The position numbers and the translations under genes were made by a program. The notes under the pieces are model-generated. The model worked only from the letters and a program-made list of their open reading frames with translations. It was not told the origin of the DNA and did not search any database. From contig CP142451.1 of NCBI GenBank assembly GCA_038049695.1, forward strand, positions 7,810,001-7,874,000: DNA of 64,000 nt, given 5' to 3'. This DNA comes from Cinnamomum chago (taxonomy: Eukaryota; Streptophyta; Magnoliopsida; Laurales; Lauraceae). This document shows positions 58,782 to 64,000 of the stretch, in pieces; within the stretch, counting starts at the first letter, position 1; each line of letters begins with the position of its first letter.

Positions 58782-61120
58782 AAATCAGTTATGAATTGAC
58801 TAAGCTGGTCAAGCGGGAAGTTTAGTTTATTAAAGTGGAACAATAATCCCACCCCATTTAAATGGTTTTTAATTCGTTTGGATAGAGATGTTTAAGATTT
58901 TAATCTTGCAATGCAATTTCTATTTTTTTTTTTTTTTTAAGTCATTGATAGGGAGTTTTCCACCATTTACTAAAGTGGGGCTTCTACAAACAAAGATAAA
59001 TCAGTTATGAATTGACTAAGCTGGTCAAGCGGGAAGTTTAGTTTATTAAAGTGGAACAATAATCCCACCCCATTTAAATGGTTTTTAATTCGTTTGGATA
59101 GAGATGTTTAAGATTTTAATCTTGCAATGCAATTTCTATTTTTTTTTTTATAAGTCATTGATAGGGAGTTTTCCACCATTTACTAAAGTGGGGCTTCTAC
59201 AAACAAAGATAAATCAGTTATGAATTGACTAAGCTGGTCGAGCGGGAAGTTTAGTTTATTAGAGTGGAACAATAATCCCACCCCATTTAAATGGTTTTTA
59301 ATTCGTTTGGATAGAGATGTTTAAGATTTTAATCTTGCAATGCAATTTCTATTTTTTTTTTAAGTCATTGATAGGGAGTTTTCCACCATTTACTAAAGTG
59401 GGGCTTCTACAAACAAAGATAAATCAGTTATGAATTGACTAAGCTGGTCAAGCGGGAAGTTTAGTTTATTAAAGTGGAACAATAATCCCACCCCATTTAA
59501 ATGGTTTTTAATTCGTTTGGATAGAGATGTTTAAGATTTTAATCTTGCAATGCAATTTCTATTTTTTTTTTATAAGTCATTGATAGGGAGTTTTCCACCA
59601 TTTACTAAAGTGGGGCTCCTACAAACAAAGATAAATCAGTTATGAATTGACTAAGCTGGTCGAGCGGGAAGTTTAGTTTATTAAAGTGGAACAATAATCC
59701 CACCCCATTTAAATGGTTTTTAATTCGTTTGGATAGAGATGTTTAAGATTTTAATCTTGCAATGCAATTTCTATTTTTTTTTTTTTTAAGTCATTGATAG
59801 GGAGTTTTCCACCATTTACTAAAGTGGGGCTTCTACAAACAAAGATAAATCAGTTATGAATTGACTAAGCTGGTCAAGCGGGAAGTTTAGTTTATTAAAG
59901 TGGAACAATAATCCCACCCCATTTAAATGGTTTTTAATTCGTTTGGATAGAGATGTTTAAGATTTTAATCTTGCAATGCAATTTCTATTTTTTTTTTATA
60001 AGTCATTGATAGGGAGTTTTCCACCATTTACTAAAGTGGGGCTTCTACAAACAAAGATAAATCAGTTATGAATTGACTAAGCTGGTCGAGCGGGAAGTTT
60101 AGTTTATTAAAGTGGAACAATAATCCCACCCCATTTAAATGGTTTTTAATTCGTTTGGATAGAGATGTTTAAGATTTTAATCTTGCAATGCAATTTCTAT
60201 TTTTTTTTTTTTTAAGTCATTGATAGGGAGTTTTCCACCATTTACTAAAGTGGGGCTTCTACAAACAAAGATAAATCAGTTATGAATTGACTAAGCTGGT
60301 CAAGCGGGAAGTTTAGTTTATTAAAGTGGAACAATAATCCCACCCCATTTAAATGGTTTTTAATTCGTTTGGATAGAGATGTTTAAGATTTTAATCTTGC
60401 AATGCAATTTCTATTTTTTTTTTATAAGTCATTGATAGGGAGTTTTCCACCATTTACTAAAGTGGGGCTTCTACAAACAAAGATAAATCAGTTATGAATT
60501 GACTAAGCTGGTCGAGCGGGAAGTTTAGTTTATTAAAGTGGAACAATAATCCCACCCCATTTAAATGGTTTTTAATTCGTTTGGATAGAGATGTTTAAGA
60601 TTTTAATCTTGCAATGCAATTTCTATTTTTTTTTTATAAGTCATTGATAGGGAGTTTTCCACCATTTACTAAAGTGGGGCTTCTACAGACAAAGATAAAT
60701 CAGTTATGAATTGACTAAGCTGGTCAAGCGGGAAGTTTAGTTTATTAAAGTGGAACAATAATCCCACCCCATTTAAATGGTTTTTAATTCGCTTGGATAG
60801 AGATGTTTAAGATTTTAATCTTGCAATGCAATTTCTATTTTTTTTTTTTTTAAGTCATTGATAGGGAGTTTTCCACCATTTACTAAAGTGGGGCTTCTAC
60901 AAACAAAGATAAATCAGTTATGAATTGACTAAGCTGGTCAAGCGGGAAGTTTAGTTTATTAAAGTGGAACAATAATCCCACCCCATTTAAATGGTTTTTA
61001 ATTCATTTGGATAGAGATGTTTAAGATTTTAATCTTGCAATGCAATTTCAAATTTTTTTTTTAAGTCATTGATAGGGAGTTTTCCACCATTTACTAAAGT
61101 GGGGCTTCTACAAACAAAGA
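58782..61120 (+). repeat. Tandem array of 11 units of about 213 bp
   Basis: Units start with AAATCAGTTATGAATTGACT at 58782, 58998, 59211, 59421, 59633, 59847, 60059, 60273, 60485, 60697 and 60911. Each ends CTACAAACAAAGAT; the last ends ACAAAGACACC. Unit length is 210-216, the difference being mostly the poly-T run. Units differ at very few places. From unit 2 to unit 8 two forms alternate: GGTCAAGCG with T(n)ATAAGTC, and GGTCGAGCG with a T run followed directly by AAGTC. No frame is coding. It is a young satellite-like array with a dimer pattern. Confidence 0.95.
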
Positions 61121-61772
61121 CACCTTGAAACCTAGCACAGACTACCAATCTAATCACCGAGCAATTAGACCTAAAAAAAATCTAGGCCATTTAAGATACG
61201 GGCTGGACTTGGACTCAATAGTAGAATGGGGACTTAAATGTGTTTACTTTCACAAACAGATCCAACCACCTGAGATCAGCCACCTAGGCTTGGGTCTTTT
61301 TTAGGATGACCTTGCTTAGACTGATGGTTAAGAAATTTTTAGTTGCTTGCTATGGAATTTTTTCACCTTTTATATAGAAAAGTGAAATTTTTTTGTATTT
61401 TGGTGAATAAAGATTGTTGACTTTTTTTCGTTTTTTAAAAAAATGGAGGGAGTTTTGAATTACTATATCCATTACATTTTGTCCTAAAATACTTTAGAAT
61501 CGAGATGCCACATGCCCATTCCAAGAACAAGTACCGCTACAGTCTCAGTCAAAATCAGATGGAGACCAAAATAAATTCCACAAATACTCATATTTCACTA
61601 GAATACAACAGAACAATCACTTTAGTAAGAGGCAAAAGAAAATCGTGTGCTCACTACGCGGCTGAGTCAACAGAACATTCACTTATTTCAGACACATTAC
61701 TGCAAAAATAATGATCTGATACTTGTCACACAATTTTTGAACCACCCTAATTAATTAGTTGATTGATGAGGC
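61121..61772. other. DNA between tandem array and P450 gene
   Basis: No gene seen. 61321-61500 resembles part of the MITE near gene D (TTAGTTGCTTGCTATGGAAT-type words). The part next to 61773 is the 3' untranslated region of the minus-strand P450. Confidence 0.5.
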
Positions 61773-64000
61773 TCATGCTCTGATTTTAGGAATGGCCACA
61801 AGTGATGGGTCCCTCACCAGGGTCAAGCTCATCTTCTCCTTCATCTCTAGCTGGGCCCCAGGCATCCCATCAGGGAGGCTCCAATCAAAGGCGTGGATCA
61901 AAGATCCCAAGATCATAGGGATGGTTCGACTGGCCAGTGGGAGGCCCAGGCAAATCCTCCTTCCTGCACCAAATGGTATGAAGTGGAAATGATTACCATA
62001 GTAATCCAAATCGGACTCCAGAAACCTCTCTGGTATGAAAGTGTTGGGGTCTTTCCATGCATCTGGGTCTCGCCCAATGGCGTACGCGTTGACCAGGATC
62101 TGGTAGTCTTTTGGGATGGTGTAGCCCATGACCGCGCACGACTCGACCGCGCGGTGTGGGATGAGAAATGGTGCAGCCGGGTGCAGTCGCATGGTCTCCT
62201 TGATGCAGGCTTGGAGGTACTGGAGGCGAGGGAGGTGAAACTCAGTGAGTTTGTCTTTGCCCACTTCTCTGTCCAACTCGGCGCGGACTTTGGACATTTT
62301 TTCTGGGCTGCGAAGGAGCTCTGCCATCGCCCACTCGATTGTGGTGCTGCTGGTCTCAGAGCCTGGGCCGAAAGTTTCCTACAAAAAGACAAAGATGTCT
62401 CATCTTCTTTTTGTCCCTGTTTTAATTAAGAAATATATAGCTATAGGAGTAGATTGATATATGCGAAAGAAGTCTCTTCGTATGAATGATAGAAGCCAAA
62501 TTGATGTTGACTACATGAGATTTCCATGAGGATGACTTCACAGGAGGGACACTTGTCCTCGATACTCCCCTCCCTCTAGGTGGAATCCAGCCGGGGTATT
62601 TTTGGCTAACATGCTTTTTTTTTTTTCCGCCGAGTCATGTAGGATTTAATACCATCTTGAATTTTTTTAACTAATCATTCCTACCAAAACCTCAAAATAT
62701 TAGTAAAGCCAATGAAAATACTTTTCGATATTCCTCCTTGGGTGGAGCACACTCTTCAATAACTTGATCAAGCCATGTTGAATAAAGCAAAAACACAAAC
62801 CTATGACTGATTTTTTTACTGCAGATTGATGAAATTCACTAGGATATGGGGTAGGGCTTCAGGAACCTAATTTCATACACTAAATAAACATAGGATAGTT
62901 CATACACTAAATAAACATATGATAGTTCATACACTAAATATACCAAACAGAGAATTTTTTGATATGGTTTGAGAATTTTATGATATGGTTTGGGCTTGTG
63001 TCAAGTATGTTCAGATATTATTTGATTCGGCGTCTGGTTTGGGTTTACCCACCTGCAATCGCCAGTTCCTAACCTAACCTGCCAGAGTTACATGGCACCC
63101 CCTTGAATTTTATGAAAATTCAATGGAAGTCCTGCAATTTGGCCTCCTACTAAAAAATCTAACATGCCCCCTCCCCAACCTTTTTTTCAAAAAAAAAAAA
63201 AAAAAGTCGTTTGTTCCTTGCAGGAAACGGGTTACCATAGCTGGTTTTTATGGAAAAATTGAAAATTGCAAATTGGCCTTTTTCGCTGCAGTAGAACCAT
63301 TTTGGTGAGGCTGCTTTTCCTCTCCGAGAAGCACAAAAAATGGGCTAAATTTTCTGGTGGAAAGATAAATTCCTATGGGTCAGATTTCTTTTGTTATCCA
63401 CCAAAGATAATAACATCAGTAAAATCGATTTTTTGCACCATGTACACAAACATGCCCACACTCCATGAGCCCAAAGTTGGTTTTTTTTTTTTTTTTTTTT
63501 TTTTTTTCTAACATAGGTTCATAATCTTTTAGACTAGACTAATCTCTCGGAATCCAAAAAGAAGTTAGGTAGAACCCCTGTGGCTCTCATATGGTAACAC
63601 AAGTGAACTCGACTTTTGATTCCTGAAGAGGGGGGAACCGGAGGTGTATACCAATACCTCTAACTCCAAAAGAGGGAGGAACTTGGGCCAAAAAAAGACA
63701 AGGATGGTTGCAAGAAAGGATGAACAAGTGATTACCAGAAACATGGCATTAATCTGTGCATCATCGAACCCATTTGCAAGCAGAACTTCCAAAAAGTCCT
63801 GCTTTGTATGATCATTGTTCTCTCTTCGCTCCTTAACAGTCCCTTCCCAAAGACCAATAACATCATTCAACCGAGCTTCACAGGCCCGAAGCAGCCCATG
63901 CAAGTCAAGCCCAGCCAAAATGGGATAAAAGTCTGATAAATTAGGACTAGCAGCTATCATCAACATCTCCCTAATAAGCCTCTGCATCCCAACCTTGTCA
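61773..64000 (-). CDS. Cytochrome P450, CYP76-like, 5' end cut by window edge
   Basis: Two exons on the minus strand: 64000-63736 (partial, continuing past the edge) and 62378-61773, joined in phase 0 (AMFL|ETFG). The part seen gives about 88 plus 201 residues of the C-terminal half of a class II microsomal P450. In exon 2: I-helix oxygen-binding stretch GPGSETSSTTIEW at residues 4-16, K-helix Glu-x-x-Arg (KETMR, 60-64), PERF (116-119), and the haem loop PFGAGRRICLG with Cys143. All landmarks are intact. The sequence style, the single intron place and the loop followed by LPLA fit the CYP76 family, which hydroxylates monoterpenols and other terpenoids; CYP80 is an alternative. The N-terminal membrane anchor lies outside the window. 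The 1,357-bp intron contains a SINE. Confidence 0.88.
63481..63690 (-). mobile_element. SINE in the P450 intron, minus orientation
   Basis: On the minus strand it runs CCTCCCTCTTTTGGAGTTAG, GGTATTGGTATACACC (B-box-like), to ATGTTAG and a run of 27 A (63481-63507). Same family as 17525-17736; the head is cut short. It lies in the same direction as the P450 transcript, so the long A run would be in the pre-mRNA. Confidence 0.65.

Noticed and set aside
58782-61120. CRISPR-like array
   Set aside because: The units are contiguous repeats of about 213 bp without unique spacers; it is satellite-like DNA in a plant genome.

Overview
The window is nuclear DNA of a flowering plant. It is AT-rich, its genes are small and intron-split, and most of the space is plant-type transposable elements: a chromodomain Ty3/gypsy retrotransposon, solo LTRs, TRIM-like mini-retroelements, tRNA-derived SINEs, and hAT, Mutator and Harbinger-type MITEs. 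The recurring GTGGGCCCCAC-type motifs and the nature of the repeats would suit a magnoliid-grade angiosperm, but that is only a guess.

Layout. 1-8.36 kb has no confident coding gene; a GC-richer block at 4.48-4.85 kb with a good splice donor on the minus strand looks like the leader exon of a gene running off the left edge. 8.36-11.56 kb is a Copia-like solo LTR (about 390 bp) split by a 2.8-kb gypsy solo LTR, both with intact 5-bp target duplications. 11.89-16.94 kb is a composite retroelement: a tiny TRIM, a broken RNase H-integrase-chromodomain gene, a 2.5-kb LTR, and a second, inverted TRIM end, all flanked by AAAAG.

19.5-53.0 kb is the core of the window: four tandem plus-strand five-exon genes (A, B, C, D) for a short-chain dehydrogenase/reductase of the neomenthol dehydrogenase / salutaridine reductase type, 301-309 residues each. 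C and D lie in recently duplicated blocks of 7-8 kb separated by a gypsy fragment; a remnant of a fifth block follows D. Copy D has a full reading frame but has lost the catalytic tyrosine (Thr at 230) and the last Gly of NNAG, and its neighbour C differs from it by about 14 amino acids but only about 4 silent changes. The residues between the catalytic Tyr and Lys differ in every copy.

53-64 kb holds more MITEs and SINEs, an 11-unit tandem array of about 213 bp with an alternating (dimeric) pattern at 58.78-61.12 kb, and finally a minus-strand, two-exon cytochrome P450 (CYP76-like), cut by the right edge. NADPH-dependent SDRs beside a CYP76-type oxygenase would fit specialised (terpenoid or alkaloid) metabolism, but the two have no shown link beyond proximity.
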